Part shown: positions 1-6,320 of the stretch, piece by piece
Numbering within the stretch: position 1 is the stretch's first letter
How the letters are laid out: every line of letters begins with the position of its first letter
Assembly: GCA_030647705.1 (NCBI GenBank)
Contig: JAUSJJ010000200.1
Span: forward strand, 1-12,297
Origin: Dehalococcoidia bacterium
GTDB taxonomy: Bacteria; Chloroflexota; Dehalococcoidia; JAUSJJ01
DNA: 12,297 bases
Direction of reading: 5' to 3'
Translations under genes and position numbers: made by a program
The notes under the pieces: model-generated
The model's database searches: none
Told to the model about the DNA's origin: nothing
What the model saw: the letters and a program-made list of their open reading frames with translations, nothing else

Positions 1-316
1 CGCGCACCTACGTAGTTCAGGCATTGTGGCAGCCCCCAATCTGGACGGCCCATATACTGAGAGGCTGAAATCAGGCAGGATCTGGATTCACTGCCGGCGC
101 CACGCATGCCCCCGCACTGCGCGGCCTTACCCACCGCACGCATCAGCGTTCGTCTTCGCTATGCCGGCGCGATCTTACGGATATTGTGGGGATTCACCGC
201 CAATAATACGTGCTTTTGCGGCTGACAATAAGTACGTCAACGGATATTCCCGCTCGAATCAAAGCTGTATATTCAAGCTACACATCGGAAGTAGTCCGGG
301 AGGAGGTACATCGAAG
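1..316. other. Leader region without a recognised gene
   Basis: An open frame crosses most of this stretch in phase with the zinc-ribbon gene, but its translation is low-complexity and Pro/Arg/His-rich, with no recognisable family. I do not call it coding. An AGGAGG ribosome-binding site at its right end points to a start at 317. A weak promoter-like pair, CTGACA at 222-227 and GATATT at 243-248, has a 15-nt spacer and is unconvincing. Nothing else is recognisable. Confidence 0.4.
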
Positions 317-496
317 ATGCTATTGCTCAAGAGTTGTCCCAAGTGCAAAGGCGATGTTGTAGAGGAACGGGATCACTACGGAAGCTATAGACAGTGCCTC
401 CAGTGCGGCTGTCTGCGTGACATGCAGACTTTGGCAAAGCCTCAGCCGGTGTCCCGCAGGCGAGAGCGCAGGGAGTTTCTGGCGGCAGCGAGCTAG
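317..496 (+). CDS. Small zinc-ribbon protein
   Basis: This encodes a 59-residue protein. The first half carries a treble-clef-like or zinc-ribbon cysteine pattern: CPKC at residues 7-10 and CLQCGC at 27-32, separated by 16 residues with a YGSYR segment. The rest is a basic tail (RRRERRE) that could contact nucleic acid. The start at 317 is chosen because a strong GGGAGGAGG ribosome-binding site lies at 298-306 with normal spacing. The longer upstream frame has no such signal and looks non-coding. Single zinc-ribbon proteins of this size are common in Chloroflexota, usually without assigned function. Transcription binding or structural zinc binding are both possible. The cysteines are seen; zinc binding is family inference; the specific role is unknown. 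Confidence 0.75.
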   Translation: MLLLKSCPKCKGDVVEERDHYGSYRQCLQCGCLRDMQTLAKPQPVSRRRERREFLAAAS

Positions 497-517
497 TGGA
501 TCTTGGCTTGCTCTGGT

Positions 518-733
518 GGTTGGTGGAGAGGAAGCCTATGCGGCCACCTCAAGTAGTGACGGAAGCTGCGCCTGATGACGGTCTCGCCAGGGGCAGGGCG
601 CCGTCGGTCAGCCCGGCGAAAGGCGGGGCACACCATTGGATAGAGCGCTGAGAGACGGACGGCCGTAGCAAAGGCCGGGGAATTGTGAAATGTGGAAGCC
701 AGGAGGCAACTTAGTTGCCTCTTGGCTTTATTT
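518..733 (+). ncRNA. Candidate structured RNA of unknown family, ending in a terminator
   Basis: This gene-free stretch contains nested complementary segments. GGTGG at 522-526 pairs with CCACC at 544-548. CTGATGACGG (572-581) pairs with CCGTCGGTCAG (601-611) with one G-U pair and one bulged G, and an inner stem CGCC (585-588) pairs with GGCG (597-600). CCCG (612-615) pairs with CGGG (624-627) across a GCGAAAGG loop. CGGCC (660-664) pairs with GGCCG (673-677). The segment ends at an intrinsic terminator at 696-733. I compared it by eye with RNase P, tmRNA, SRP RNA, 6S and the common riboswitch cores and found no match. It could be an independent small RNA, a structured 3' UTR of the zinc-ribbon gene, or an attenuator for the DUF1847 gene. 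The 5' end is a guess. Confidence 0.4.
696..733 (+). terminator. Intrinsic terminator
   Basis: A 15-bp stem (696-710 with 714-728, one G-U pair) closes on a TTA loop and runs into TTTATTTG. It terminates rightward transcription from the zinc-ribbon gene or the structured RNA, upstream of the DUF1847 gene. Confidence 0.85.
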
Positions 734-871
734 GTTCCATGCCTCGACCAGAGCGTCTGGTCTCCTGGCTCACCAAGGCACAGATGCCTTTAAGCGCAAG
801 TCTGCGAACCTCAATTTGAATCACCGATCCAGGGATGTGTCTTCTCGGTGGTGCAGCCTTCCCCCTCGTAG

Positions 872-877
872 TATACT
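872..877 (+). promoter_or_regulatory. Possible -10 element of the DUF1847 gene
   Basis: TATACT lies 22 bases before the DUF1847 start and would give a leader of about 15 nt holding the AGGGAG ribosome-binding site at 888-893. No good -35 hexamer is visible 16-18 bases upstream, so the call is weak. A promoter is still expected here because of the terminator just upstream. Confidence 0.35.
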
Positions 878-898
878 TACTGCAAACAGGGAGAAAGG

Positions 899-1555
899 AT
901 GGCCGATATGGAACAAAGCACCCCGAAGACACTGACCTGCGACGTCTGCAAACAAAACGAGTGCCTCAACGGTTATCCCAAAGGCATGCCATCTTATTGC
1001 GAGGGAAACCACTACCTGGACGTGCTGGAGCAGACCAAGCCGCAGTACCTCCAGCCCGATAACGCCCGCATCCACCTGGCCACGGCTAAGGTGCTGAAAG
1101 AGGGCCACGACCAGTGGACCCGTCTCGAGGAGTCAATCGAGTTCTCCAGGGAGCTTGGGGTGAAGAAAGTCGGTCTGGCCGTCTGCGTGGGACTGATCCG
1201 CGAGGGCAAGGAATTCGCCCGTATGTTCAGACGCGCCGGCTTCGAAGTGGTGACCGTGGCCTGCATGGTGGGCGGCGTCCCCGACTCCGATACCGGCATC
1301 CCCGAGAAATGGGCCTATCCCACCCATACCACCTGCAACCCCATCGCTCAGGCCGAGATCATGAACAAAGAGCAGACCGGCATCAACTTCGTGGTCGGGC
1401 TGTGCCTGGGCCACGACCTGCTGTTCATGAAATACTCGCAGGCCTTAGCGGCACCGCTCGTCGTCAAAGACCGCGTATTGGTCAACAACCCCAGCGCCGT
1501 GCTCTACTCCACATACCATCGCGGACGTCTCGCCGAAAGGTACGGCAGAGGGTAG
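899..1555 (+). CDS. DUF1847 family cysteine-rich, probably metal-binding protein
   Basis: This encodes 218 residues, full length for the family. The N-terminus has a cysteine cluster, C14-x2-C17-x4-C22-x11-C34, followed by an EGNHYLD segment. The body is alpha/beta with four more cysteines in family-conserved contexts: LAVCVG (C96), VACMVGG (C122), TTCNPI (C146) and GLCLGHD (C169). The C-terminal KYS...VKDRVLVNNPSA stretch is also typical. DUF1847 proteins occur mostly in anaerobic bacteria and archaea. The cysteines suggest an Fe-S cluster or zinc site, but no reaction is established. AGGGAG at 888-893 supports the start at 899; an in-frame ATG at 908 is also possible. It appears to be a single-gene unit, with a terminator upstream and a hairpin repeat downstream. 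The family call is from memory of conserved motifs. Confidence 0.85.
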   Translation: MADMEQSTPKTLTCDVCKQNECLNGYPKGMPSYCEGNHYLDVLEQTKPQYLQPDNARIHLATAKVLKEGHDQWTRLEESIEFSRELGVKKVGLAVCVGLIREGKEFARMFRRAGFEVVTVACMVGGVPDSDTGIPEKWAYPTHTTCNPIAQAEIMNKEQTGINFVVGLCLGHDLLFMKYSQALAAPLVVKDRVLVNNPSAVLYSTYHRGRLAERYGRG

Positions 1556-1633
1556 CTGCGAGAGAAGCGCCCGCGCCCGCAGTCAGTCCTGTTAGTTCCA
1601 TTTCACAGCATCCGCCCACGGTTATCCGGGAAA

Positions 1634-1757
1634 GAGTCTAGAGAAGGGGCGAAGTCCCTTCTCTAGCTGGGGGTTTGGGGGCTGTGCCCCCAATCTCAAA
1701 CACCTTCCCCCTTCCTAGAAGGAAGGGGGATACAGGGGGATGGTTGGAGGGGTATGG
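1634..1757. repeat. Dispersed G/C-rich hairpin repeat, copy 1
   Basis: The intergenic stretch is built from three successive perfect hairpins. An 11-bp stem pairs 1638-1648 with 1656-1666. TTGGGGGC (1675-1682) pairs with GCCCCCAA (1686-1693). An 11-bp stem pairs 1706-1716 with 1720-1730. The core (CTGGGGGT...GGGGG...CCCCC...CCCCCTTCCT...ACAGGGGG...ATGGTTG) reappears in the same order and strand at about 9211-9292, so this is a repeat family. This copy begins GAGTCT like the second copy but lacks the full inverted terminal repeats. The first hairpin may also help end DUF1847 transcripts, although it has no T-tract. Confidence 0.7.
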
Positions 1758-1806
1758 AGAGGAACGTTGCGCCAGCATGATTCGACAACAAGAGGAGGTC
1801 AACCCC

Positions 1807-2658
1807 ATGGAGATCAGGAAAGTCGGCGTGGTGGGGACGGGCGTGATGGGCTCCGGCGCAGCCCAGCTTTGCGCCGAATCCAGCTACCACACCATCATGC
1901 AGGGCCGCACCGCCGAGTCCCTGGCCCGGGGCATGAAGAACATCCAGGCCACGCTGGACAAGCAGGTGGCGCGTGGCAGGACTACGCCCCAGCAGAAAGA
2001 GGCGGCGCTCAGCCGGTTGCAGACCACGACCAGGCTGGAAGACCTAGCCGAGTGTGACATCGTCATCGAGGCCATTGTGGAGGACTTGGAGGAAAAGCGC
2101 AAGGTCTTCGCTGTGCTCGACCGCATCTGCCCCAGACACACAATCCTGGCTTCAGACACCGCCACCCTGCCCATCGTCAGGATCGCCACCGCGACAAAGC
2201 GTCCGGAGCGCGTGGTGGGCATGCACATCCTGAGCCCCGCCCCGGCCAGCAAGGCCCTGGAGCTGGTGAGAAGCGTCCTCTCCAGCGACGAGACGGTGGA
2301 AACAGCCCGCAAGTTCGGAGAATCGTTGGGCAAGAGGGTCATCATGGCGAAAGACACCCCAGGATTCATCATCAACCGCCTGCTGGCCCCCTACCTGCTG
2401 GACGCCATCCGCGTCTACGAGTCAGGGGTTGCGCCAAAGGAAGACATCGACCAAGCCATGGCGCTGGGCTGCGGCCATCCGCTGGGGCCGCTTTCGCTGG
2501 TGGATGCGGTGGGGTTGGACCAATTCTGCGACCTCGCCGACGCCCTCTACGAAGCGTTCAGAGACCCCCGCTTCTCGCCCCCGCCACTGCTCAGGCAGAT
2601 GGTGGCTGCAGGCTATCTGGGGCGCAAAAACGGGAAGGGGTTTTATGAGTACAAGTGA
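1807..2658 (+). CDS. 3-hydroxyacyl-CoA dehydrogenase (3-hydroxybutyryl-CoA dehydrogenase family)
   Basis: This encodes 283 residues, the usual length of stand-alone short-chain enzymes, which use NAD(P)H to interconvert 3-hydroxyacyl-CoA and 3-ketoacyl-CoA in the cytoplasm. The N-terminal Rossmann motif is GTGVMGSG (residues 10-17). The catalytic pair is kept: H140 (in GMHILSP) and E152. N190 is in DTPGFIINR, and the C-terminal domain has GCGHPLGPL (221-229) and ends GRKNGKGFYEY. The active-site loop is unusual: the common NTSSL is DTATL here (117-121), and HFFNP is HILSP (140-144). Substrate preference may therefore differ, possibly a branched or unusual acyl-CoA. The start at 1807 follows an AGGAGG (1793-1798). 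A longer frame back to 1675 runs through the hairpin repeat and is rejected. No beta-oxidation partners are visible nearby. Confidence 0.88.
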   Translation: MEIRKVGVVGTGVMGSGAAQLCAESSYHTIMQGRTAESLARGMKNIQATLDKQVARGRTTPQQKEAALSRLQTTTRLEDLAECDIVIEAIVEDLEEKRKVFAVLDRICPRHTILASDTATLPIVRIATATKRPERVVGMHILSPAPASKALELVRSVLSSDETVETARKFGESLGKRVIMAKDTPGFIINRLLAPYLLDAIRVYESGVAPKEDIDQAMALGCGHPLGPLSLVDAVGLDQFCDLADALYEAFRDPRFSPPPLLRQMVAAGYLGRKNGKGFYEYK

Positions 2659-2739
2659 AAGGGTAGTTCTGTTGCCTACTGAACTACTTGGGGATGCATG
2701 TAAGAGGGCGGCACAAATCGGTACAGAACACAATAGTTG

Positions 2740-3852
2740 ATGCAAATGAATATGAGCAACGAGCGCTACCACTCAAAAAAGCCTGGAGAAGTTATCCTAC
2801 ATAGTAATGATGTTCCTCCTGCTACCGAATACCGTAAAGAACTCATGGGTTACTTACATGAATACCCTGATGGGAACGATAAGAATGACCTCACAGGACG
2901 CCTCTGGAGCTACACTGAAAGTGGATTCCACTCGGCTTGTTTTGAGCTTTTTCTCTATCATCTCGTCACTGCAAGGTGCAAGAAGGTTGTGCCACACCCA
3001 TCTCTGCCAAGTGTCGGAACTCATCCGGAGTTTGCAGTGCAGCACATTTTGGGTGATTTCTTCCTCGAAGCCACACTTGCATTAGAATCCGAGGAGTATC
3101 GCGCACAGGAGCAACGACTGCGGGAGCTTGTTGATGCGGTGCGTGATATTAGAGGGAGTGTTTTCTTATGGGCACAGCCCGTAACTCACTTACCAACTGA
3201 TTTTGAGTTGGACTCTGTGCGAGATTTCCTGCGTCGCGAGATAGGCAAATTAGATCCCGCAGAACTCAGTTTGCCGAAGACTCTGACGTTTGAGGCTAAT
3301 TTGAATAATGTTCGTGTGATCATCAACTTCGAGGTGATTGGTGCCGATCAGAATAATGGGAATACTGTCGTACAGGCATGGGGCTCACCTGATGCACGCG
3401 CAGTTACGACTCATCTGCGCATCAGGCGCAGGGTTGGGTTTAAGGCAACTAGGTATGGGCAACTGGACAAGCCTTATGTTGTCGCAGTTTGGCCCAAATG
3501 TGAATTACCACTAACAAAAGATGTGGCGCTTGCAGCGCTGTTCGGCGACCCAGCGCTCACCATTGACACCAACACCAGGCAAATCGTGAGTGAACAACGA
3601 GTTAGCAACGGGGTGTTCAATACCGTCATGAATGGGGAAGCCCTGAATCGCCAAGTCAGTGCTGTGGCTTTGTATCGCGAGCGGTTCTTGAGGACATATG
3701 AGCGCCAGTTGGTCATGTACCACAACCCCTACGCTCTTTATCCTATCGCTGAGGAAATCTTCCTCGGTCTGCCTCAATTCGTTTTCAGAAAGGATGGAGA
3801 TGGCAGCGGACGCATGCTGTGGTTGAACGACGTAAATCCGTGGAATGAATGA
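2740..3852 (+). CDS. Hypothetical protein, possible PD-(D/E)XK-like fold
   Basis: This encodes about 370 residues of unrecognised function. Residues 55-115 resemble a restriction-endonuclease-like core: a helix with an ESGFHSACFELFLYHLV-type segment (60-76), then HPSLP, HPEF (95-98) in the place of the usual PDF, and FFLEAT (107-112) in the place of the E-x-K strand. The C-terminal HNPYALYP...LPQ segment (about 328-346) resembles a recurrent ending in hypothetical proteins with this N-terminal pattern. The match is from pattern memory only, and the classical lysine is replaced by threonine. No clear Shine-Dalgarno sequence separates the candidate starts (TTG 2737, ATG 2740, 2746, 2752). Base and codon use is visibly AT-richer than in both neighbours, which suggests acquisition. 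It sits next to a toxin-antitoxin pair, so a defence or mobile-element role is plausible but not shown. Confidence 0.7.
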   Translation: MQMNMSNERYHSKKPGEVILHSNDVPPATEYRKELMGYLHEYPDGNDKNDLTGRLWSYTESGFHSACFELFLYHLVTARCKKVVPHPSLPSVGTHPEFAVQHILGDFFLEATLALESEEYRAQEQRLRELVDAVRDIRGSVFLWAQPVTHLPTDFELDSVRDFLRREIGKLDPAELSLPKTLTFEANLNNVRVIINFEVIGADQNNGNTVVQAWGSPDARAVTTHLRIRRRVGFKATRYGQLDKPYVVAVWPKCELPLTKDVALAALFGDPALTIDTNTRQIVSEQRVSNGVFNTVMNGEALNRQVSAVALYRERFLRTYERQLVMYHNPYALYPIAEEIFLGLPQFVFRKDGDGSGRMLWLNDVNPWNE

Positions 3853-4014
3853 CTTCTCCCCTGACCGTGGTACAACCGCGCATCCAAAGACTCTTGAAGT
3901 GGTGGGTTGCGCTCCGCTCTACCCCCTACGGTGGTCTTCTTCTCGGTACCCATTACCAATCGTCATTGATGCGCGAAGCGCCGAAGCAATCCGTTCTGTA
4001 TGCCCAGTCTCCAG

Positions 4015-4043
4015 TTGACAACCGTATACAATTTGTATACAAT
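4015..4043 (+). promoter_or_regulatory. Promoter with palindromic operator of the toxin-antitoxin pair
   Basis: TTGACA (4015-4020) and TACAAT (4038-4043) are separated by exactly 17 bases. The spacer and the -10 are covered by a perfect 8-bp palindrome, GTATACAA-T-TTGTATAC (4024-4040). The unit GTATACAAT also recurs directly at 4024 and 4035. This arrangement fits autorepression by the ribbon-helix-helix antitoxin encoded downstream. The toxin start at 4064 follows AAAGGA (4052-4057). Confidence 0.82.
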
Positions 4044-4063
4044 TGTCCCTGAAAGGATGACCG

Positions 4064-4348
4064 ATGCTTCGCATCGAGGCTCTGGAAATTGACGATCACG
4101 TTCTGGAGAAGATTGAGGCGAAACACGGCGTTTCCTTCACTGAGGTTGAGGAAGCCTGTCTCTCTGATATACGACATATCAGAAGGGGCAGAGAGGGTCT
4201 GTACAAGGTCTTCAGCCAGACGTCTGGCGGGCGCTACGTTCTGGTCGTCCTGGCAAACCTTGACGCCGGCAACTGGAAGGTAGTTACCGCACGGGAGATG
4301 TCCGACAGCGAAAGGCGACTGCACATTAGGATGATCGGAGGCAGGTGA
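4064..4348 (+). CDS. BrnT-like ribonuclease toxin
   Basis: This encodes a 94-residue protein with the layout of BrnT-type, RelE-fold toxins. KHGVSFTEVEEA is at residues 20-31, an R-G-R-E-G-LYKVFSQT segment leads into GGRYVLVVLA (about 42-64), and the C-terminal strand-helix is VVTAREMSDSERR (73-85). In this family the conserved arginines and the terminal S/T-A-R-x-M...ER region contribute to RNA cleavage and ribosome-linked growth arrest. The gene is first in a two-gene operon, toxin before antitoxin, as in brnTA. One base separates it from the next start, and it contains that gene's ribosome-binding site. Homology is by motif only. It is more divergent than typical BrnT, so a related RelE-superfamily toxin is an alternative. 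Confidence 0.75.
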   Translation: MLRIEALEIDDHVLEKIEAKHGVSFTEVEEACLSDIRHIRRGREGLYKVFSQTSGGRYVLVVLANLDAGNWKVVTAREMSDSERRLHIRMIGGR

Positions 4349-4349
4349 G

Positions 4350-4589
4350 ATGAGCGATTTAGCTAAGGAGATCCAGCGCATTGAACAGGGAGACGCCTGG
4401 GACGAGGGTGATGAGGTCGTCCGGGTGGAGGTGAAGAAACCTCTGGACAAGGTGATCCCCATTCGGCTCTCAGCAGAGAAGTGGGAGGAGCTAAGGAAGG
4501 AAGCCCGAGAGCTTGGCATCGGACCGACAACCCTTGCCCGAATGTGGATACTGGCGCGTCTGCGCCAGAAGACCAAGGCAGGTGTCTAG
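4350..4589 (+). CDS. Ribbon-helix-helix antitoxin (CopG/BrnA-like)
   Basis: This encodes a 79-residue protein. The N-terminal half is acidic (residues 2-30) and probably wraps the toxin. The C-terminal half is a ribbon-helix-helix DNA-binding unit: strand VIPIRLS (35-41), helix AEKWEELRKEARELG (42-56), turn GIGPTTLA, then helix RMWILARLRQK. Antitoxins of this type neutralise the toxin by direct binding and repress their own promoter as dimers. The matching palindrome in the promoter at 4024-4040 supports that here. The start at 4350 follows GGAGG at the end of the toxin gene. The assignment to the BrnA branch rests mainly on its BrnT-like partner. Confidence 0.8.
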   Translation: MSDLAKEIQRIEQGDAWDEGDEVVRVEVKKPLDKVIPIRLSAEKWEELRKEARELGIGPTTLARMWILARLRQKTKAGV

Positions 4590-4691
4590 CCAGGAGGTTT
4601 GCGCTTTGCTCGTGGCGTGACCCTGAATCACTTTCATCCCCCCACCGCTTTCCGCCGGCCCTGTCAACTCTCTTCAATCGCTGCACAATAA

Positions 4692-4728
4692 AAGCAGGCT
4701 GGCTGGGGAACCCCCAGCCAGCCTGCTT
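4692..4728. terminator. Bidirectional terminator between convergent genes
   Basis: A perfect 17-bp inverted repeat (4692-4708 with 4712-4728) has a 3-nt loop. On the minus strand it is followed by TTTTATT, a proper T-tract for the DUF5666 gene. On the plus strand it is followed by TTGCTTCT, which may also stop the toxin-antitoxin operon. Confidence 0.88.
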
Positions 4729-4774
4729 GCTTCTAGCGGTCGCATGGAATTGTTCGAGGGCGTAGAGGGTTGCG

Positions 4775-6277
4775 TTACCTCTTGCCCCTGTCATCTCCCT
4801 GACCAGCGGTGGGCCTGCCTCTTTCGATCTCTTTGGAGAGGGCTTCCCTGGCCTGCTCCCAGCCTTGTTTAGAGCTTTCCCTGGCACGCTGCAGAGCCTG
4901 TCTGGCAGCCTCGGGGGCCTTGTCCAGGACTTTCTGAAGCACTTCCTGCTGACGCTCCATGTTCCGTTGCATCAGCCCGTCCAGCTTCTCCAGGTCCTTC
5001 GACCGGATGGACTTCTGCTCGTCCGTGTCGGCCTTCTTGCCCTTTGCCTTGTCCACGAAGTTATTCAGCCGATCTTTCATCTCATCGCCGCGCATCGAGT
5101 CCCGTGCCTTGGGCTTTTCGCCGCCCGGGGTCTGCATCAGGCTGAGAGTGAGAACGTCGCCCACGGCCAGCCTGGCGGCCTGTCCCGGCGGCAGCACAAT
5201 GGTCGAGATGTTGCCGTCCTTGTCCGTCACAGTGACCGAATTGCCTTCGATCTTGGTCACCGTCCCGGTGACGTGGATGCGTACCGGCTTGGACGGTATG
5301 ATCAGCACCCTCTTGGCCGTGAGAGTGGAAGCCTGCTTGGCCGCCAACACCGCTACGCGGTCGCCAACTTTGACATCGGCCAGGGTGGCATCCTTCTGAG
5401 GGGGGTTCCAGAACTGGGTGCCCCCATCGATGACGAAGGTGACGTCGCCCTGTTTTGCCGTTATGGTAAGAGAGGCATCAGTCTTGGCCTTCACTACTCC
5501 GAAGAACCCTTGCCGGACCCCCAGCGAGGCCTCGCCCTTCACTTTGACCTGAATCTTCAGGGCGACTTTGGTTGTCGGGTCGAATTCCGCCTTGACCGCA
5601 TCCCCTACCTTCAGGTCCGCGAACGTCGCAGGCTCTTTGCCCCAGACCTTGATCTCAGTATCGTCGTTGACGGTCAGCACAACAGCCTCGCCCTGCTTCG
5701 GGGTTATGGTGACCTTCTTGGCTGTTGCGTCCAGAGCCGTGATCTCGCCCTCGACCTTTCCGGGTTTAGCCTTCTTCACCTCGATCTCGAGGGCGTTCTT
5801 GGTGGCAGTCTCGTACTTGGCCTCCACCTGCTGTCCCACCAGGAGGTCAGCCATGGCGGCGGAGTCTTTGCCCGGCGCCTCAATCTCTGTGGTGTCGATT
5901 ACATTGAGGGTCACCGCCGCGCCGCCGTCCGGCGTTATGGCGACGGTCTTGGCGGTGGCGTCTACCGCGGTTATCTTGCCCTCTATCTCGGACACAGCCG
6001 GCGCAGGGGCCGGAGTGGGCGTCGCGGTGGGAACGGGCGTAGATGTGGGTACTGGTGTCGCCGTCGGCACGACCGTGGGCGCCGGCGTGGCGGTCGGCAC
6101 GGGTGTTGCCGTAGGTTGAGGAGTGGCCGTCGGCGCAGGCGTGGCGGTAGGCGCCGCCGTGGGCGTCGCGGTGGGCACAGGTGTGGCCGTGGGTTCCTGG
6201 GCCATCGCTACAGCAGTGCCCAGCGCCAGCATCAAGATTACGCTTATTACTAAAGAGAGAGTCAGCTTCTTCATCAT
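4775..6277 (-). CDS. Secreted protein with PT-rich linker and DUF5666 domains
   Basis: This encodes about 500 residues. A signal peptide (KK, hydrophobic core, cleavage near AMA-QE at about 27) precedes a roughly 65-residue low-complexity linker of TATP/PVPT/PAPT repeats. Three or four beta-rich DUF5666-like repeats follow at about 97-168, 175-247, 257-327 and 335-385, each with the G-x-I/V-T-x-V/L-D...T-x-I/F...L-x-V-G-D pattern. The C-terminal 100 residues are a charged, Gln/Arg-rich helical tail. It is probably anchored or retained in the cell envelope. The linker looks like a flexible spacer and is a likely glycosylation site. Two start codons lie in tandem at 6277 and 6274; the AAAGGAG site spaces better with 6274. 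The gene follows the small lipoprotein by 43 bases and is probably co-transcribed. No enzymatic role can be inferred. Confidence 0.88.
   Translation of the reverse strand: MMKKLTLSLVISVILMLALGTAVAMAQEPTATPVPTATPTAAPTATPAPTATPQPTATPVPTATPAPTVVPTATPVPTSTPVPTATPTPAPAPAVSEIEGKITAVDATAKTVAITPDGGAAVTLNVIDTTEIEAPGKDSAAMADLLVGQQVEAKYETATKNALEIEVKKAKPGKVEGEITALDATAKKVTITPKQGEAVVLTVNDDTEIKVWGKEPATFADLKVGDAVKAEFDPTTKVALKIQVKVKGEASLGVRQGFFGVVKAKTDASLTITAKQGDVTFVIDGGTQFWNPPQKDATLADVKVGDRVAVLAAKQASTLTAKRVLIIPSKPVRIHVTGTVTKIEGNSVTVTDKDGNISTIVLPPGQAARLAVGDVLTLSLMQTPGGEKPKARDSMRGDEMKDRLNNFVDKAKGKKADTDEQKSIRSKDLEKLDGLMQRNMERQQEVLQKVLDKAPEAARQALQRARESSKQGWEQAREALSKEIERGRPTAGQGDDRGKR
5995..6195 (-). repeat. Degenerate tandem repeat encoding the PT-rich linker
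   Basis: Short units of 6, 12 and 18 bases of the GTGGCGGTCGGCACG type (plus-strand view) recur throughout this segment and encode Pro/Thr/Ala repeats. Such arrays can vary in copy number by replication slippage, changing linker length without breaking the frame. Confidence 0.75.
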
Positions 6278-6292
6278 GGTCTCCTTTCCTTG

Positions 6293-6314
6293 TGTTCCCT
6301 GTTCTCAGGGAACA
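6293..6314. other. Hairpin between the lipoprotein and DUF5666 genes
   Basis: TGTTCCCTG (6293-6301) and CAGGGAACA (6306-6314) form a 9-bp stem with a TTCT loop in the 43-base gap between two minus-strand genes. There is no T-tract in the direction of transcription. An RNA processing or stability element is more likely than a terminator. Confidence 0.55.
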
Positions 6315-6320
6315 ACACTG

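Noticed and set aside
26..316. N-terminal extension of the zinc-ribbon frame
   Set aside because: Low-complexity translation with no family features; a strong ribosome-binding site lies just before 317.
540..690. Cobalamin, SAM, TPP or glycine riboswitch; RNase P; SRP RNA
   Set aside because: Diagnostic core motifs of each are missing on inspection; only generic stem-loops remain.
1675..1806. Longer N-terminus of the dehydrogenase frame
   Set aside because: It translates the hairpin repeat and adds residues not seen in the family; the strong AGGAGG at 1793-1798 marks the start at 1807.
3853..4014. Gene or repeat between the orphan gene and the toxin promoter
   Set aside because: No coding frame with a start signal, no repeat and no hairpin of note on either strand.
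3953..4576. 207-residue minus-strand frame opposite the toxin-antitoxin pair
   Set aside because: The plus strand has promoter, operator, ribosome-binding sites and family motifs; the minus frame is Ser/Arg-rich without any.
4865..6253. Long plus-strand open frame opposite the DUF5666 gene
   Set aside because: It is an antisense shadow in high-GC sequence, giving Arg/Gly/Leu-rich low-complexity protein without motifs.
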